Positions 35,960-45,895 are shown, counted from the stretch's first letter. The stretch is DNA of 64,000 bases from Pseudomonadota bacterium (GCA_020161775.1 JAIUOW010000014.1:79748-143747); one strand, 5' to 3'. Translations and numbers: made by a program. The notes: generated from the letters alone by a model not told the origin.

Positions 35960-38083
35960 TCATACGGCGAGGCGCGACAAATCAGCCACCCGGTTCATCG
36001 CCGCGTGCAGCGTGGCCAGCAGCCCCAGGCGGTTCAGGCGCAGGTCCAGCTGTTCGGCGTTGACCATCACGCCGTCAAAGAACGCGTCCACCGGCGCGCG
36101 CAGCGCAGCCAGGGTCTGCAACGACGCGGTGTAGTCACCCGACTCGAACCGCGCATTGGCCTGCGGCACCACCTTCTGCATGGCGGCGTACAGGGCCTTT
36201 TCGGCGTCTTCCTGGAGCAGCACTTCGCTCACGTGCGGGTCCACCGCGCCGTCGGCCTTCTTCAGGATGTTGCCGATGCGCTTGTTGGCGGCCGCCAGCG
36301 CGGGCGCTTCAGGCAACGCGGCGAAGGCACGCACCGCTGCCAGGCGCCGGGAAATATCGCCCAGGCGCTGCGGGTGCAGGGCCAGCACGGCGTCCACCTC
36401 CTGGGCGCTGAAGCCCTGCTCGCGCAGGCTGCCGGCCAGGCGGTCTTCAATGAACTCAGTCAGCAGCTTCACAGTGTCTGGCGCCGCCTGGGGGAACAGG
36501 CCCACGGCCTCGGCCAGCAGCTCGGCCAGCGACACGCCCAGGTCCTTTTCAACCAGCATGCGCACGATGCCCAGCGCATGGCGGCGCAGGGCGAACGGGT
36601 CCTTGTCACCGGTGGGCAACTGGCCGATGGCGAACAGGCCGGCCAGCGTTTCCAGCTTGTCGGCCAGCGCCACCACCACGCCCGTCAGGCTGCGCGGCAG
36701 GGCGTCGCCCGCGAAGCGCGGGCGGTAATGGTCCTCGATGGCGTCGGCCACCTCGTCACCCAGACCGTCATTGAGCGCGTAGTAGCGGCCCATGATGCCC
36801 TGCAGCTCGGGGAACTCGCCCACCATGTCGGTCAGCAGGTCGGCCTTGGCCAGCAGCGCGGCCTGGTCGGCGCGCCGTGCCAGCGCGTCGTCGCCCAGCA
36901 GCCCGCCGATGACGGCCGCCAGCGCGCGCACCCGCGCCACCCGCTCGCCCTGCGTGCCCAGCTTGTTGTGATAGACCACCTTGGCCAGGCCCGCCACGCG
37001 CGACTCCAGCGTTTTCTTGCGGTCCTGGTCGAAGAAGAACTTGGCGTCGGCCAGGCGCGGGCGCACCACGCGCTCGTTGCCGCCGATCACGGCGCTGGCG
37101 TCATCCGGGCGGATGTTGCTGACGACCAGGAATTTGTTCGTCAGCTTGCCCGCCGCGTCCAGCAGCGGAAAGTACTTCTGGTTGGCCTTCATCGTGAGGA
37201 TCAGGCATTCCTGCGGCACGTCCAGGAACTGCTTTTCAAACTCACACACCAGCACGTTGGGGCGCTCGACCAGCGCCGTCACTTCGTCCAGCAGGGCGTC
37301 GTCTTCAATGGGGCGCGCACCGCCACCGACCTTGGCAGCCGCCGCGGCCAGCTGGCGTGCGATCTCGGCCTTGCGATCGGCAAAGCTGGCGATCACGGCA
37401 CCGTCCCTGGCCAGCGTAGCCGCGTAGCTGTCGGCATCCTTGAGCACCACCGGCGACACAGCCGCCTCAAAGCGGTGGCCCTGCGTGCTGTTGCCAGCCT
37501 GAAGGCCCAGCGCCTGCACCGGTACCACGGCGCTGCCGTGCAATGCCACCAGTGAATGGGCCGGGCGCACAAAGCTCACGCTGTCCCAGCCCGGCAAGGC
37601 ACAACCGGACTCCAGCTGGTAGGTCATGACCTTGGGGATGGGCAGCTTGGTCAGGCTCTCGGCCAGCGCCTTTTGCAGGCCGTCGGCCAGCGTGGCGCCG
37701 CGCACGGTGCTGTCGTAGAACAGCGCCTGCGCCTTGCCATCCATCGCGCGTTTCAGGCCAGGCACTGCAGACGCGTCCGCACCCAGCGCCTGCAGCTTCT
37801 TGAGCAGCGCGGGCGTGGCGTTGCCCGCGGCGTCCAGGCCCACGCTCACCGGCATGAGCTTTTGCGATACGGCCTTGTCTGCGGCCTGCGAGGCCACGGA
37901 CGTGATGTGGGCCGCCAGGCGGCGGGGCGAGGCGAAGCTGGTGAGCTTCGAATCGGCAGCCGTCAGGCCCTGGGCCTTGAGCTGGTCGAACAACACGCCG
38001 GCAAATGCGTCACCCAGTTTTTTGAGTGCCTTGGGCGGCAGCTCTTCCACGAACAGTTCAACGAGAAGGTTCTGTACAGTCAT
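35960..38083 (-). CDS. glyS: Glycyl-tRNA synthetase beta subunit
   Basis: A 707-residue beta subunit of the heterotetrameric glycyl-tRNA synthetase, starting MTVQNLLVELFVEELPPKAL. Further family segments are CLILTMKANQKYFPLLD, RVVRPRLADAKFFFDQDRK and the C-terminal anticodon-binding-like helical region. It needs the alpha subunit encoded 9 bases upstream. Length and position are normal for betaproteobacteria. Confidence 0.97.
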   Translation of the reverse strand: MTVQNLLVELFVEELPPKALKKLGDAFAGVLFDQLKAQGLTAADSKLTSFASPRRLAAHITSVASQAADKAVSQKLMPVSVGLDAAGNATPALLKKLQALGADASAVPGLKRAMDGKAQALFYDSTVRGATLADGLQKALAESLTKLPIPKVMTYQLESGCALPGWDSVSFVRPAHSLVALHGSAVVPVQALGLQAGNSTQGHRFEAAVSPVVLKDADSYAATLARDGAVIASFADRKAEIARQLAAAAAKVGGGARPIEDDALLDEVTALVERPNVLVCEFEKQFLDVPQECLILTMKANQKYFPLLDAAGKLTNKFLVVSNIRPDDASAVIGGNERVVRPRLADAKFFFDQDRKKTLESRVAGLAKVVYHNKLGTQGERVARVRALAAVIGGLLGDDALARRADQAALLAKADLLTDMVGEFPELQGIMGRYYALNDGLGDEVADAIEDHYRPRFAGDALPRSLTGVVVALADKLETLAGLFAIGQLPTGDKDPFALRRHALGIVRMLVEKDLGVSLAELLAEAVGLFPQAAPDTVKLLTEFIEDRLAGSLREQGFSAQEVDAVLALHPQRLGDISRRLAAVRAFAALPEAPALAAANKRIGNILKKADGAVDPHVSEVLLQEDAEKALYAAMQKVVPQANARFESGDYTASLQTLAALRAPVDAFFDGVMVNAEQLDLRLNRLGLLATLHAAMNRVADLSRLAV

Positions 38084-38092
38084 GTCGTGCTC

Positions 38093-38998
38093 TCAGGCGG
38101 CCTTCTTCGTGATCTGGTCCACCCACTCGCGCGGCGCCATGGGAAAGCCCAGGCGTTCGCGGCTGTCGTAATAGCTTTGCGCGACGGCGCGCGCCAGGTT
38201 GCGGATGCGGCCAATGTAGGCGGCGCGTTCGGTCACGCTGATGGCACCGCGCGCATCCAGCAGGTTGAAGCTGTGCGCGGCCTTCAGCACCTGCTCGTAG
38301 GCGGGCAGGGCCAGCTGCTGCTCCATCAGGTGCCTGGCCTGCTTTTCGTGCGCATTGAAGGCCGTGAACAGGAAGTCGGCATCGCTGTGCTCGAAGTTGT
38401 AGGTCGATTGCTCGACCTCGTTCTGCTTGTAGACATCGCCATAGCTCATGGTGTCGGTCCACTTCAGGTTGTAGACGTTGTCCACGCCCTGCAGGTACAT
38501 GGCCAGGCGCTCCAGGCCGTAGGTGATCTCGCCGGTGATGGGCTTGCAGTCAATGCCGCCCACCTGCTGGAAATACGTGAACTGGGTGACCTCCATGCCG
38601 TTCAGCCACACTTCCCAGCCCAGGCCCCAGGCACCCAGCGTGGGGTTCTCCCAGTCGTCTTCCACGAAGCGGATGTCGTTCTTCTTCAGGTCGAAGCCCA
38701 GCGCCTCCAGCGAGCCCAGGTACAGCTCCAGGATGTTGCTGGGCGCGGGCTTGAGCACCACCTGGTACTGGTAGTAGTGCTGCAGGCGGTTGGGGTTCTC
38801 GCCGTAGCGGCCGTCCTTGGGGCGGCGGCTGGGCTGCACATAGGCAGCTTTCCAGGGCTCCGGGCCGAGCGCGCGCAGGAAGGTGGCGGTGTGGCTGGTG
38901 CCGGCGCCGACTTCCATGTCGTACGGCTGCAGCAGCGCGCAGCCCTGGGCGTCCCAGTACGACTGCAGTTTGAGGATGATTTGCTGGAATGTGAGCAT
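38093..38998 (-). CDS. glyQ: Glycyl-tRNA synthetase alpha subunit
   Basis: A 301-residue catalytic alpha subunit. It starts [20 protein letters not shown] and holds the class II motifs, including [21 protein letters not shown] and [27 protein letters not shown]. It charges glycine to tRNA(Gly) with GlyS. It is the first gene of the glyQ-glyS-pair-gmhB-plsC run and diverges from the transporter gene, with an 88-base promoter region between the start codons. Confidence 0.97.
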   Translation of the reverse strand: MLTFQQIILKLQSYWDAQGCALLQPYDMEVGAGTSHTATFLRALGPEPWKAAYVQPSRRPKDGRYGENPNRLQHYYQYQVVLKPAPSNILELYLGSLEALGFDLKKNDIRFVEDDWENPTLGAWGLGWEVWLNGMEVTQFTYFQQVGGIDCKPITGEITYGLERLAMYLQGVDNVYNLKWTDTMSYGDVYKQNEVEQSTYNFEHSDADFLFTAFNAHEKQARHLMEQQLALPAYEQVLKAAHSFNLLDARGAISVTERAAYIGRIRNLARAVAQSYYDSRERLGFPMAPREWVDQITKKAA

Positions 38999-39086
38999 GG
39001 GTGGAAAAGAGCCGGGCGCACCCGCGTAAACCCTTGATTTTACGGGGCAATTACCGGGTACTCTCTGGCCGCCCTACCCTTTGACC

Positions 39087-39971
39087 ATGACCGCACAACA
39101 ACTGATCCTGAGCCTGGTGCTGGCCACCATGGTGTTTTCCGTGGCGCTGGAATTGAAGCTCGACGACTTCCGCCGGGTAGCCCAGGCGCCGCGCGCCGTG
39201 ATCTGCGGGCTGATCCCGCAATTCATCCTGCTGCCCGTGGGCACCTGGGCGGCTACCATGGTGCTGAACCTGCCGCCCAACGTGGAAGCAGCCATGATCC
39301 TGGTGGCGTCGTGCCCCGGCGGGTCGCTCAGCAACGTCATCACGCACTTCGGCCGGGGCAACACCGCGCTGTCGGTCAGCGTGTCGGCCGTGGCCAGCCT
39401 GATCGCGCTGGTGGCCACGCCGTTCAACTTCGCCTGGATGGTGGCGGCCAACCCGGCCACCGCGGGCTGGCTGCGCACGCTGGCCATCGACCCTTCAGGC
39501 ATCTGGGTCAGCCTGTTGCTGCTGCTGGCTGTGCCGATGACGCTGGGGCTGCTGTTTTCACACAAGCTGCCCGCGCTGACCGCGCGCATCCAGAAGCCGC
39601 TGGCCAATTTTTCACTGCTGGCGCTGCTGGCCTTCATCGTGCTGGGGCTCATCAAGGAGCGCCAACTGCTCACGCTGGGCCTGCTGCCCACGCTTGGCGT
39701 GGTGGTGCTGCACAACGCCAGCGGCCTGTTCTTTGGCTATGTGACCAGCCTGGCCATGAAGGTCAGCGAGCGTGACCGCCGGGCCGTGATGATCGAAGGC
39801 GGCATGCAGAACTCGGGCCTGGCGCTGGGCATCATTGCCATCCAGTTCAACAGCGACCTGGGGATGGTCGTCATTGCCAGCCTGTGGGGCATCTGGCACA
39901 TCGTGAGCGGCCTGGCCTGCGCGCTGTGGTGGCGCAGAAAAGATGCGCGTTCAGCGCCTGCGGCGGGCTGA
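39087..39971 (+). CDS. Bile acid:sodium symporter (BASS) family transporter
   Basis: A 294-residue inner-membrane transporter with about nine or ten hydrophobic segments. The AAMILVASCPGGSLSNVITHFGRGN and EGGMQNSGLALGII motifs are the two conserved BASS crossover regions. Most bacterial members carry organic anions (2-oxoacids, sulfated sterols and others); the substrate here is unknown. The ATG at 39087 is preferred over a TTG two codons upstream. The last 21 bases overlap the convergent lnt gene. Confidence 0.92.
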   Translation: MTAQQLILSLVLATMVFSVALELKLDDFRRVAQAPRAVICGLIPQFILLPVGTWAATMVLNLPPNVEAAMILVASCPGGSLSNVITHFGRGNTALSVSVSAVASLIALVATPFNFAWMVAANPATAGWLRTLAIDPSGIWVSLLLLLAVPMTLGLLFSHKLPALTARIQKPLANFSLLALLAFIVLGLIKERQLLTLGLLPTLGVVVLHNASGLFFGYVTSLAMKVSERDRRAVMIEGGMQNSGLALGIIAIQFNSDLGMVVIASLWGIWHIVSGLACALWWRRKDARSAPAAG

Positions 39972-41483
39972 CCAGGCCGCCCAGCCCACCACCAGCAAGC
40001 CGAAGGCCCACAACGGCCACAGCCCCAGGCGCGACACCCACCGCGCAAACGGCGTGGCGCCCGTGCGGCCCTCCACCACGCCGGTGAGCACGCCACGCGT
40101 GTGGCGCGCCAGGCTGTGGGTGACCACACCGCGGTGGTCGATGATGACCGTGGCGCCGGTGTTGGTGGCGCGGATCATGGGCCGCTCGAATTCCAGCGCG
40201 CGCATGCGGCTGATCTGCAGGTGCTGGTCGATCGCCACCGTGTTGCCGAACCAGCCGATGTTGCTCACATTGACAAACATCGTGGGCGCCGGCGTGGCAC
40301 CGGCAAAGCGCGCACCCAACTCCTCGCCAAACAGGTCTTCGTAGCAGATGTTGGGCGCCAGCTGCTGGCCCTGCCATTCAAATGACGGCTGGCCCACCTC
40401 GCCGCGGTTGAAGTCCCCCAGCGGGATGTTCATCAGGTCAGTGAACCACTTGAACAGCGGCGGAATGAATTCGCCAAACGGCACGAGGTGATGCTTGTCA
40501 AAGCGGTACACCGGCGCGCCCGGCCGCAGGCCGATCACGGAGTTGGTGTAGCCGTCCTTGAAGCTGCCCAGCGGGATGCCCACCAGCGCCGCCTGGCTGC
40601 CCGTGGCAAAACGCTGCTCCAGCGCGCTCCAGTAGCCCGCGGGCAACTGCTGGGGCAGCATGGGCACGGCGGTCTCCGGCGCCACCACCAGTGCCGCGCG
40701 GGCATCGCGCAGCTGCTCGCCATACCAGCGCAGCGCCAGGGGTACGCCGGTGCCCGGCTGGAATTTCTCGTCCTGAGGCACATTGCCCTGCAGCAATGCC
40801 ACCTGCAATCCACCGGTGGACGCCGTATGGGCACTGCCGCCCATCTGCATCACCGACGGCAGCGTGAGCAACGCCAGCACGGCGACGCGCTGCAGCCGCC
40901 CACAAGCCTGCACGCGTGCCAGGCTCATGGCCAGCCAGGCCGCGACCGCGCCCAGGCCATACACCCCCAGCCAGGGCGCGTAGCCCGCCAGCAGGCCGTC
41001 GGTGTGCGCGTAGCCACCAGCGCCCCAGGGAAAGCCGGTGAACCAATTGCCGCGCGCCAGCTCGGCCAGCGTCCACAGGGCGGCAAACACCGTGGCGCCC
41101 CTGACCGGCCCCATCCACCCCAAGGCCACCCACGCGGCGCAAGCCGCCGCGTAGTACAGGGCCAGAAAGGCGGCGAGCGCCAGCACGGCCAGCGCGGCCA
41201 GCGGCGCAGCCAGCCCGCCGTAGGTGTGCATGGAAACAAACAGCCACCAGAAGGTACCCGTCAGCCAGGCCGTGGCAAACAGCCAGCCCAGGAGCGCCGC
41301 GCGCCGCCACGACGGCTGGCGCTGCACCACCCAGGCCAGCCCGGCCAGGGACAGCAGCTGCAGCCACCACAACGGCTGCCCGGCCTGCGCACCCGGCACA
41401 TCCGCCAATGGCCAGGCCATGGACGCTGCCTGCGCCAGCCCCGCCAGCAGTGCCAGAACCAGAGGGAAAAAGCGCGCAGCCAA
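39951..41483 (-). CDS. lnt: Apolipoprotein N-acyltransferase
   Basis: A 510-residue inner-membrane enzyme that adds the third acyl chain to lipoproteins. The first part is a run of about six or seven membrane helices. The periplasmic nitrilase-type domain follows, with the catalytic Glu in VVAPETAVPML, the Lys in RFDKHHLVPFGEFIPP and the Cys in NICYEDLFGEE. The start codon appears to be TTG. It lies 5 bases after the corC stop, an arrangement that is widely conserved. Confidence 0.96.
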   Translation of the reverse strand: MAARFFPLVLALLAGLAQAASMAWPLADVPGAQAGQPLWWLQLLSLAGLAWVVQRQPSWRRAALLGWLFATAWLTGTFWWLFVSMHTYGGLAAPLAALAVLALAAFLALYYAAACAAWVALGWMGPVRGATVFAALWTLAELARGNWFTGFPWGAGGYAHTDGLLAGYAPWLGVYGLGAVAAWLAMSLARVQACGRLQRVAVLALLTLPSVMQMGGSAHTASTGGLQVALLQGNVPQDEKFQPGTGVPLALRWYGEQLRDARAALVVAPETAVPMLPQQLPAGYWSALEQRFATGSQAALVGIPLGSFKDGYTNSVIGLRPGAPVYRFDKHHLVPFGEFIPPLFKWFTDLMNIPLGDFNRGEVGQPSFEWQGQQLAPNICYEDLFGEELGARFAGATPAPTMFVNVSNIGWFGNTVAIDQHLQISRMRALEFERPMIRATNTGATVIIDHRGVVTHSLARHTRGVLTGVVEGRTGATPFARWVSRLGLWPLWAFGLLVVGWAAWSARRRR

Positions 41484-41488
41484 CCGCG

Positions 41489-42367
41489 TCAGCCCGCGCT
41501 GCCGTCGTCCTCGACCGGCGAGACCTTGAACCAGCGCACCGCGCCACCCTTGGTGTGCAGCACGGCGAAGTTCAGCCCGGCCAGCGTGTGCTGTTCGCCG
41601 CGCTTGGGCACATGGCCCATCTCGTGGGCGACCAGGCCGCCAATCGTGTCAAAGGCGCCTTCGCCGTCGGTGCGGTTCAGCGACACGCCAAAGGCTTCGG
41701 CCACGCGTTCGATGGATGTATCGCCGCTCACACGGTAGGTGCGATCGGCCAGGCCGAAGATGTCGCCCTCGTCCTCGGCAATGTCGAATTCGTCTTCAAT
41801 TTCGCCGACGATCTGCTCCAGCACGTCTTCGATGGTGATGAGGCCCGCCACGCGGCCGAATTCGTCGATCACGATGGCCAGGTGATTGCGGTTGCCGCGG
41901 AATTCACGCAGCAGGTCGTTCAGGCCCTTGCTTTCAGGCACGAACACCGCCGGACGCAGCAACGCGCGGATGTTCAGGTTGGGCGAACGCTGCAGCTTGA
42001 GCAGGTCCTTGGCCATCAGGATGCCGATGATGTTCTCGCGGTCACCCTCGTACACTGGAAAGCGCGAGTGCGCGGTGTCGATCACCAGGTGCAGCATCTC
42101 GTCGAACGGCGCGTCGATGTTGACCAGGTCCATGCGCGGCGCGGCGACCATCACGTCGCCGGCGGTCTGGTCCGCCATGCGGATCACGCCTTCGAGCATG
42201 ACGCGGGATTCGGCACCGATGACGTCGTTGTCTTCGGCGTCGGCCAGGGTTTCGATCAGTTCTGCGCGCGAATCCGGTCCGGGGTGGATGAATTCGGCGA
42301 CTTTCTGCAGGAATGTGCGCTTGTCCTCCTTTTCGGCAGGAGGTCGCGCAGGGTGTGGGTCAGACAC
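41489..42367 (-). CDS. corC: CorC/HlyC-family CBS-domain protein
   Basis: A 292-residue protein with two CBS domains (about 68-190, including VMVAAPRMDLVNID and HLAIVIDEFGRVAGLITIEDVLEQIVG) and a C-terminal CorC_HlyC/transporter-associated domain with GLVAHEMGHVPKRGE. No transmembrane DUF21 segment is present, so it is the soluble YbeX-like form. The start is GTG. Such proteins are linked to magnesium/cobalt homeostasis and, in the YbeX context, ribosome metabolism. Confidence 0.93.
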   Translation of the reverse strand: MSDPHPARPPAEKEDKRTFLQKVAEFIHPGPDSRAELIETLADAEDNDVIGAESRVMLEGVIRMADQTAGDVMVAAPRMDLVNIDAPFDEMLHLVIDTAHSRFPVYEGDRENIIGILMAKDLLKLQRSPNLNIRALLRPAVFVPESKGLNDLLREFRGNRNHLAIVIDEFGRVAGLITIEDVLEQIVGEIEDEFDIAEDEGDIFGLADRTYRVSGDTSIERVAEAFGVSLNRTDGEGAFDTIGGLVAHEMGHVPKRGEQHTLAGLNFAVLHTKGGAVRWFKVSPVEDDGSAG

Positions 42368-42444
42368 AGCCTTCGGGTGCAGGACGTGCGGTGGTTGAGA
42401 GGTCTCTAGGATAGCCTAAACGTGTGACGCCAATGCGTCCTGGG

Positions 42445-43191
42445 CTAGCGCCCGGATTTGTCGCGGGCATCGCGCACGCCGCGGCGGATTTCCTGCACCG
42501 CGCCCAGAAAGTCCCAGAACTGCTTGGCCTGCACCTTCAGCCGGTAGTCGGTCTGCGCCAGTTGCTCTTCCACGATCTCGCTCATGCGGCTGTCCATGGT
42601 GGCCGGTGGCAGGCGCAGGTAGGCCTCGGTTTCGGAGCCGTCACGCTCGACCAGCGCACCGGCATTGCGCGCGATCCTGATCATGGCGGTGTTCTCGCTC
42701 AGCGCATGGATGAACAGCAGGTCCACGCCCTCGTTGCGCGCATGCATGACGGCACGGTCAAACAGGCGCGACCCATAGCCGCGCCCGCGCGCCTGCAGCG
42801 CCACCGACACACCGAACTCCGCGCAGGAGCGCAAATCGGGATCGGTGGAGAACGCCAGGTGGGCCATGGCAATGAGTTCGAGCTTGCGGTTGTAGATGCC
42901 GAAGATCTCGTCGCGGTCAAAGTCCAGGCTGTCGGCGTAGCGGCGGATCTGCTCATCGTTGGCGGCATAGCCGAACCGCAGGTAACGGTCCTGCGGCTGC
43001 AGCGCGAGCAGGTGATCGGTGATGCGCTCGCGGTGGCTGGGGCCGATGGAGCGGATGGGCACAACCACCGAGGGCTGCTTCACGCCCTCGGCGGGCAGCG
43101 GCGCGGGCCCGGCCACGCGCTCACCGGGCGGGCGGAAAAACTCCCGTCCCGCGTCCAGCGTTGCCTTGATGAGCGCCTTGGTTTCAACCAT
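42445..43191 (-). CDS. GNAT-family N-acetyltransferase
   Basis: A 248-residue protein with one GNAT domain. The acetyl-CoA loop is ARGRGYGSRLFDRAVMHARNEG, followed by HALSENTAMIRIARNAGA. An N-terminal region of about 40 residues and a C-terminal helix-rich tail are outside the domain. The target is unknown. A well-formed promoter lies immediately upstream and would start transcription at, or within a base or two of, the start codon. Confidence 0.9.
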   Translation of the reverse strand: MVETKALIKATLDAGREFFRPPGERVAGPAPLPAEGVKQPSVVVPIRSIGPSHRERITDHLLALQPQDRYLRFGYAANDEQIRRYADSLDFDRDEIFGIYNRKLELIAMAHLAFSTDPDLRSCAEFGVSVALQARGRGYGSRLFDRAVMHARNEGVDLLFIHALSENTAMIRIARNAGALVERDGSETEAYLRLPPATMDSRMSEIVEEQLAQTDYRLKVQAKQFWDFLGAVQEIRRGVRDARDKSGR

Positions 43192-43197
43192 GAATCC

Positions 43198-43225
43198 AAT
43201 ATACGGGTTTCCCCCTGCATCTCAA
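43198..43225 (-). promoter_or_regulatory. Sigma70-type promoter of the GNAT gene
   Basis: On the minus strand TTGAGA (43225-43220) and TATATT (43203-43198) are separated by 16 bases, close to the consensus. The -10 box ends 6 bases before the ATG at 43191, so the predicted transcript would have little or no leader. Confidence 0.55.
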
Positions 43226-43289
43226 ACCACAAAAAGCCGCATTTCCGGGGTTAGACCGGGCTCTCCACGGCAAAAGGAATGCGTTCGGG

Positions 43290-43763
43290 CTATACCGGCA
43301 GTGCCGTGGTGGCCTTGACCCTGTCCAGCACGAAGCTGGTCTTGCAATCCTGCACGCTGGGGTGCTTGAGCAGCGTGTCCATGATGAAGCGGCTGTAGTG
43401 CGCCATGTCGGCCACCACCACGCGCAGCAGGTAGTCCATCTCGCCGGTCAGGGCCGCGCATTCCACCACTTCGGGCCAGGTCTGCACGCTGGCGCGAAAC
43501 ACGTCCATGGGGTTGCGCTTGTGGCTTTCGGTGTGCTTTTCGAGCCGGACATTCAGGTAGGCCGTGAGCCCAAGGCCCACGGCTTCGGGCCTGACCAGGG
43601 CCACGTAGCGGTCGATCACGCCAGATTCCTCCAGCCGCTTGACCCGGCGCAGCACGGCACTGGGCGACAGGCTCACGGCGTCGGCGATCTGGTCGTAGGT
43701 GGCGCGGCCATCCACCTGCAGGCTGCGCAAAATGAGCTTGTCCAGCTTGTCTAATGCTTCCAT
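43290..43763 (-). CDS. Lrp/AsnC-family transcriptional regulator
   Basis: A 157-residue feast/famine regulator. The N-terminal helix-turn-helix reads LDKLILRSLQVDGRATYDQIADAVSLSPSAVLRRVKRLEESG. The C-terminal RAM domain has GEMDYLLRVVVADMAHYSRFI, which forms the amino-acid-sensing dimer interface. It diverges from the hppD-phhA genes with 116 bases between start codons. It is thus a likely regulator of aromatic amino-acid degradation, although this is positional inference. Confidence 0.93.
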   Translation of the reverse strand: MEALDKLDKLILRSLQVDGRATYDQIADAVSLSPSAVLRRVKRLEESGVIDRYVALVRPEAVGLGLTAYLNVRLEKHTESHKRNPMDVFRASVQTWPEVVECAALTGEMDYLLRVVVADMAHYSRFIMDTLLKHPSVQDCKTSFVLDRVKATTALPV

Positions 43764-43879
43764 CGCCGTGATTTTGCAGGTTTGCTGCGTTCATGGCAAC
43801 GAACACGCCCGAAGTCGCAGAAAAAGTGATACCTTGCGCCGATACAGTCGTTCCAAACCCTTCCTCTGGAGACACGACG

Positions 43880-45025
43880 ATGAACGCACCCCTGCCGCAA
43901 GCCGCCACCTCAGCCGCCACCTGGGACAACCCCATGGGCACCGACGGGTTCGAGTTCATCGAATACGCCGCGCCCGACCCGCAGGCGATGGGCGAGCTGT
44001 TCGAGCGCATGGGCTTCAAGCCGATTGCCAAGCACCGCCACAAGGCCGTGACGCTGTACCGCCAGGGCGGCATCAACTTCATCATCAACGCCGAGCCCGA
44101 CAGCTTTGCCCAGCGCTTTGCACGGCTGCACGGGCCCAGCGTGTGCGCCATCGCGTTCCGTGTGCGGGACGCCAAGGCGGCCTACGAGCGCGCCATCTCG
44201 CTGGGCGCCTGGGGCTACGCGGGCCAGGCCGGCCCTGGCGAGCTGAACATCCCGGCCATCAAGGGCATTGGCGACTCCATCATTTACTTCATCGACAAAT
44301 GGCGCGGCAAGAACGGCGCGAAAGACGGGGACATTGGCAACATCGGCTTTTTTGACGTGGACTTTGAGCCCTTGCCGGGGGCAGAGCTGAACCCGGCGGA
44401 GAACTTGTTGAACCCCAAAGGGGTGGGCCTGACCTACATCGACCACCTGACGCACAACGTGCACCGCGGCCGCATGGAAGAGTGGGCGGGCTTCTACGAG
44501 CGGCTGTTCAACTTCCGCGAGGTGCGGTACTTCGACATCGAAGGCCAGGCCACCGGCGTCAAGAGCAAGGCCATGACCAGCCCCTGCGGCAAGATCCGCA
44601 TCCCTATCAATGAAGAAGGCAACGAGAAGGCAGGCCAGATCCAGGAATACCTGGACCGCTACCACGGCGAGGGCATCCAGCACATTGCCATGGGCTCCAC
44701 CAACCTGTATCACACGGTGGACGCGCTGCAGATGAGCGGCGTGAAGCTGCTGAACACCAGCGAGACCTATTACGAGCTGCTGCCCAAACGCATCCCCGGC
44801 CTGGGCGAGAACATTGCGGACCTGCAGGCGCGCAACATCCTGGTGGACGGCAGGCCCGGCGAGCTGCTGCTGCAGATCTTCAGCGAGAACCAGCTCGGCC
44901 CCATCTTCTTCGAGTTTATCCAGCGCAAGGGCAACGAAGGCTTTGGCGAAGGCAACTTCAAGGCCCTGTTTGAAACGATGGAACTGGACCAGATGCGCCG
45001 GGGCGTGCTGGCGCCGAAGGCCTGA
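43880..45025 (+). CDS. hppD: 4-hydroxyphenylpyruvate dioxygenase
   Basis: A 381-residue Fe(II) dioxygenase converting 4-hydroxyphenylpyruvate to homogentisate in tyrosine catabolism. The metal ligands sit in YIDHLTHNVHRG, in GIQHIAMGSTN and in the C-terminal GELLLQIFSENQ segment (His, His, Glu). The start at 43880 follows a clear CTGGAG-type ribosome site. The two-fold VOC layout is complete. phhA follows after 8 bases, coupling phenylalanine hydroxylation to this step. Confidence 0.95.
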   Translation: MNAPLPQAATSAATWDNPMGTDGFEFIEYAAPDPQAMGELFERMGFKPIAKHRHKAVTLYRQGGINFIINAEPDSFAQRFARLHGPSVCAIAFRVRDAKAAYERAISLGAWGYAGQAGPGELNIPAIKGIGDSIIYFIDKWRGKNGAKDGDIGNIGFFDVDFEPLPGAELNPAENLLNPKGVGLTYIDHLTHNVHRGRMEEWAGFYERLFNFREVRYFDIEGQATGVKSKAMTSPCGKIRIPINEEGNEKAGQIQEYLDRYHGEGIQHIAMGSTNLYHTVDALQMSGVKLLNTSETYYELLPKRIPGLGENIADLQARNILVDGRPGELLLQIFSENQLGPIFFEFIQRKGNEGFGEGNFKALFETMELDQMRRGVLAPKA

Positions 45026-45033
45026 GGCGGACC

Positions 45034-45885
45034 ATGGCCGTTGAACCGGTTGTTTATGGCGCCAGCGAGCGCCCGCCACGCGGGGACTACGGCCGGGCAG
45101 GCGCCGACTACACCTGCGCGCAGGACTACGACAGTTATACGGCGGCTGATCACGACACCTACCGCCGCCTGTACGAACGCCAGGCCGCGCTGTTACCGGG
45201 CCTGGCCAGCGACGCGTTCATCGCCGCGCTGCCCTCGTTGGGCGTGAAGGACCGCATCCCGCGGTTTGAGGAAATCAACGAACGGCTGCACCAGGCCACG
45301 GGCTGGGAGATCGTGGGCGTGCCGGGGCTCATCCCCGAAGTGCCCTTTTTTACGCTGCTGGCCAACCGCAAGTTCCCGGTGACGGACTGGATCCGCACGC
45401 CGCAGGAGTTCGACTACATCGTCGAACCCGACATCTTTCACGACCTGTTCGGCCATGTGCCGCTGCTGTTTAACCCGGTGTTTGCCGACTACGTGCAGCG
45501 CTACGGCCAGGGCGGACTGAAGGCGAATGAGCGGGGCGCCTGCGAGCAGCTGAGCCGGCTGTATTGGTACACGATCGAGTTTGGGCTGATCCGCGAGCGC
45601 GACGGCCTAAGGGCGTATGGCGCGGGTATCCTGAGTTCATCCGGCGAGCTGCGCTACGCCGTCACCAGCCCCGAGCCGCAGCGCGTGCCACTGGCGCTGG
45701 AGCGCACCATGCGCACGCGCTACAAGATCGACAGCTTCCAGCAGACGTACTTCGTCATCGACAGCTTCCAGCAGCTGTTTGACATGACGGCGCCGGACTT
45801 TGCGCCTGTTTATGAACGGGTGAAGGCGCTGCCTGAGCTGGCGGCCGATGAGGCCGTGCCGGGCGAGATGGCCATCGCCGCCTGA
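45034..45885 (+). CDS. phhA: Phenylalanine 4-monooxygenase
   Basis: A 283-residue pterin-dependent hydroxylase that makes tyrosine from phenylalanine. The iron site HDLFGHVPLL gives two His and the third ligand Glu lies in WYTIEFGLI. The VPGLIPEVPFFTLLANRKFPVTDW stretch and the CEQLSRLYWY helix are family hallmarks. It lacks the regulatory N-terminal ACT domain, as other bacterial enzymes do. It is cotranscribed with hppD; pterin regeneration genes are not in the window. Confidence 0.96.
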   Translation: MAVEPVVYGASERPPRGDYGRAGADYTCAQDYDSYTAADHDTYRRLYERQAALLPGLASDAFIAALPSLGVKDRIPRFEEINERLHQATGWEIVGVPGLIPEVPFFTLLANRKFPVTDWIRTPQEFDYIVEPDIFHDLFGHVPLLFNPVFADYVQRYGQGGLKANERGACEQLSRLYWYTIEFGLIRERDGLRAYGAGILSSSGELRYAVTSPEPQRVPLALERTMRTRYKIDSFQQTYFVIDSFQQLFDMTAPDFAPVYERVKALPELAADEAVPGEMAIAA

Positions 45886-45895
45886 ACCGCACCAC

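Noticed and set aside
36005-37555. Plus-strand 516-codon frame opposite glyS
   Set aside because: glyS is unequivocal on the minus strand. The frame has shadow composition and no motif.
45754-45783. Short repeated IDSFQQ motif in phhA as a duplication
   Set aside because: The normal family sequence at this position contains a similar DSF-type element, so it was not treated as a recent duplication.
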